Source: Clostridia bacterium (lineage in GTDB: Bacteria; Bacillota_A; Clostridia; Oscillospirales; CAG-272). From it: DNA of 6,784 nt. The position numbers and the translations under genes are program-made. The stretch lies in assembly GCA_017472105.1 (NCBI GenBank), contig JAFUQY010000179.1, forward strand, positions 1-6,784, read 5' to 3'. Positions within the stretch are counted from its first letter, which is position 1; each line of letters opens with the position of its first letter. Positions 5,585 through 6,784 of this stretch are shown piece by piece. A model generated the notes under the pieces. It was not told where the DNA came from, did no database searches, and saw only the letters and a program-made list of their open reading frames with translations.

Positions 5585-6511
5585 ATGAATACCACTGTAT
5601 TTTCCGAAAATCTGAAGCGGTTCCGGATGCATAAAAACCTCACGCAGGAGCAGGCGGCACAGGCTCTCGGCGTGAATTCGCAGACCGTCTCCCGTTGGGA
5701 GTGCGGCAATACTCTGCCTGACGTGATGCTCCTGCCGGTGATTGCGGAGCTGTACGGCGTGACCGTGGACGATCTGTACCGGAAAAATTCGCCGATGTAC
5801 AAAAACTACGCCGACCGGCTCTCGTCCGTGTATGAAAAGACCCGCGATCCCGAGGATTTCATGCGGTGCCGTGCGGAGTACATGAAGCTGATGAAGGAAG
5901 GCGAGCTGTCCATTTCCGATAAATGGAATTTCGCGATTATCCACCACTTTATGCTGAGCTACTGCCGCGACGTCGCATTGGAGTGGTATGACAAGGCAAA
6001 GGCGGACGATCCGGTTCAGGACGAACACTCCTACTACCGTGCGAAAGCATGCCGCGGAGATTTGCTTCGGGCAATCGGGCGGTTTGACGAGTATGTTGCC
6101 GAGCAGGAGAAGATGGCTGCGGATCATCCGGACAATCCGAGGGAAATGTGCCTGCTTCTCGGCGCGTATTATGAGGAGAAAAAGTACGAAAAAGCCTACG
6201 ACTGCTTCCTGAAAGCCAAGGAGCGCTTCCCGGACGACTGGATGGTTTACATCTACGGCGGCGATACCTGCGAGGCGATGGGACGGGACGAAGAAGCTCT
6301 CGCATACTGGGACAAAGCCGGCGAGCTGGGCACATATTTCCACGATGAGCTGTACTCCAAGGCGTGCTACTACAATGACCGGGGCGAATATCGGAAAGCC
6401 TGTGACATTTACACCGAGATTGCATCCCTTCTGAGAAGCGAAGGCTACGACGTCGATGCGGAAATGGCGGAGCGTTGTGCACTGGAGGCAAAGGCGAAAA
6501 TCAAGCCGTAA
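5585..6511 (+). CDS. XRE-family helix-turn-helix transcriptional regulator with C-terminal TPR-like repeats
   Basis: This 308-residue protein begins with a Cro/CI-type DNA-binding domain at about residues 7-66: a first helix ENLKRFRMHKNLTQ, the turn-helix AAQALGVNSQTVSRWECGNTLPD, and the closing ELYGVTVDDLY. The rest is helical. TPR-like units are visible at about 185-216 (MCLLLGAYYEEKKYEKAYDC), 219-250 (VYIYGGDTCEAMGRDEEALA) and 255-285 (YSKACYYNDRGEYRKACDIY). Such repeats usually bind a protein or peptide, so the protein probably senses a partner through them; no ligand can be named. AGGAG lies six bases before the ATG. It has its own promoter, and its target may be its own gene or a neighbour. 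It uses more CTG, GAG and CGG codons than the metabolic genes, as expected of a low-expression gene; this is not strong evidence of transfer. No membrane segment is visible. Confidence 0.85.
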   Translation: MNTTVFSENLKRFRMHKNLTQEQAAQALGVNSQTVSRWECGNTLPDVMLLPVIAELYGVTVDDLYRKNSPMYKNYADRLSSVYEKTRDPEDFMRCRAEYMKLMKEGELSISDKWNFAIIHHFMLSYCRDVALEWYDKAKADDPVQDEHSYYRAKACRGDLLRAIGRFDEYVAEQEKMAADHPDNPREMCLLLGAYYEEKKYEKAYDCFLKAKERFPDDWMVYIYGGDTCEAMGRDEEALAYWDKAGELGTYFHDELYSKACYYNDRGEYRKACDIYTEIASLLRSEGYDVDAEMAERCALEAKAKIKP

Positions 6512-6534
6512 CTGTGTCGCGTCAAGTTGTATAA

Positions 6535-6551
6535 TCCGACGGGGAATCGGA
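6535..6551. repeat. Short inverted repeat downstream of the regulator gene
   Basis: TCCGA (6535-6539) is mirrored by TCGGA (6547-6551) around a seven-base loop, 24 bases after the stop codon. No T tract follows directly (the nearest run of T is at 6577-6582), so it is a poor terminator. I see no convincing terminator for the regulator gene. Confidence 0.3.
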
Positions 6552-6612
6552 CGGTGAATGTTCGTCAAAACGTCAATTTTTTGCAAATCCGGGGATTCGG
6601 TCGGCAGAAAGG

Positions 6613-6641
6613 TTGATTTTGCGCGGTTTTTGTTATATAAT
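6613..6641 (+). promoter_or_regulatory. Promoter of the right-edge gene
   Basis: TTGATT (6613-6618) and TATAAT (6636-6641) are 17 bases apart. A small dyad, AATCC-GG-GGATT (6586-6597), lies 15 bases upstream of the -35 box and might be an operator. The leader to the ATG at 6699 is about 50 bases. Confidence 0.75.
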
Positions 6642-6698
6642 AATAGTTGAGCAAAATGCTGCCGAAAGGCTATCACAACAAAGGAGTACAGTAATTCT

Positions 6699-6784
6699 AT
6701 GAGCGAACTCGTTTATTCTCACGAAGTAGAAAACATGTGCTGCGTTGCAAAGGGACCCAAGCATGGACCGGCTCCGATTCCGGA
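6699..6784 (+). CDS. N-terminus of a probable NifU-like iron-sulfur cluster scaffold protein (partial)
   Basis: Twenty-eight full codons are visible before the window ends, opening MSELVYSHEVENMCCVAKG and continuing with PKHGPAPIP. From memory, the EVExMCxVAxGxxHGPAPIPEEG opening is that of a clostridial family annotated as an iron-sulfur cluster assembly scaffold protein, often next to a gene for a GGGtGRT protein. This assignment rests on recollection of the N-terminus alone. The Cys-Cys pair at residues 14-15 fits a metal-handling role but does not prove it. AAAGGAG at 6680-6686 is an unusually long 12 bases from the ATG; no better start is visible in frame. The clear promoter at 6613-6641 shows that the gene begins its own transcription unit. 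Confidence 0.55.
   Translation, partial: MSELVYSHEVENMCCVAKGPKHGPAPIP

Noticed and set aside
6558..6650. Possible 30-residue peptide gene (ATG 6558) downstream of the TPR regulator, as a candidate signalling peptide
   Set aside because: It has no proper ribosome binding site, overlaps the next gene's promoter and lacks a secretion-signal pattern.
5570..6676. Long minus-strand open frame opposite the helix-turn-helix/TPR gene
   Set aside because: The plus strand has the promoter, ribosome binding site and helix-turn-helix signature; the antisense product looks like no known protein.

Overview
The window looks like chromosomal DNA of a strictly anaerobic, fermentative Clostridia-type Firmicute, perhaps a gut or rumen lineage near Oscillospiraceae. 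The evidence is strong AAGGAGG-type ribosome binding sites, sigma-A promoters with near-perfect TATAAT boxes and 17-base spacers, hairpin-plus-T-tract terminators, and anaerobe-typical proteins (flavodiiron protein, fermentative D-lactate dehydrogenase, corrinoid protein). Codons in the metabolic genes end mostly in C or G. The taxonomic placement is inference. I see no mobile element, tRNA, rRNA, riboswitch or CRISPR array.

Layout. The first 30 bases hold the N-terminus of a minus-strand gene whose promoter lies divergently beside that of an AzgA/PbuG-type purine permease (216-1580). A terminator-like hairpin follows the permease. Next come a D-lactate dehydrogenase (1740-2774) and, 58 bases later with no terminator between, a large fused flavodiiron protein (2833-4623) that ends at a strong terminator. 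A monocistronic corrinoid protein (4786-5424) has its own promoter and terminator. A helix-turn-helix/TPR regulator (5585-6511) follows, also with its own promoter. The right edge holds the first 28 codons of a gene resembling the NifU-like iron-sulfur scaffold proteins of Clostridia (6699 onward).

How the genes may work together. LdhA regenerates NAD+ by reducing pyruvate. The flavodiiron fusion contains every module needed to pass electrons from a reduced nicotinamide through flavin and rubredoxin to a di-iron site that reduces O2 or NO. The pair therefore looks like a reductant-disposal and oxygen/NO-defence unit. The corrinoid protein is a methyl carrier whose methyltransferase partner is not in the window. 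The permease is probably an independent purine-salvage unit.

Most worth a second look: the single-chain fusion of FprA-like and Hrb-like modules, a five-cysteine C-terminal tail on LdhA, paired TGAAAATTC elements 31 bases apart upstream of ldhA, and the orphan corrinoid protein. No wholly unknown multi-gene system is evident.
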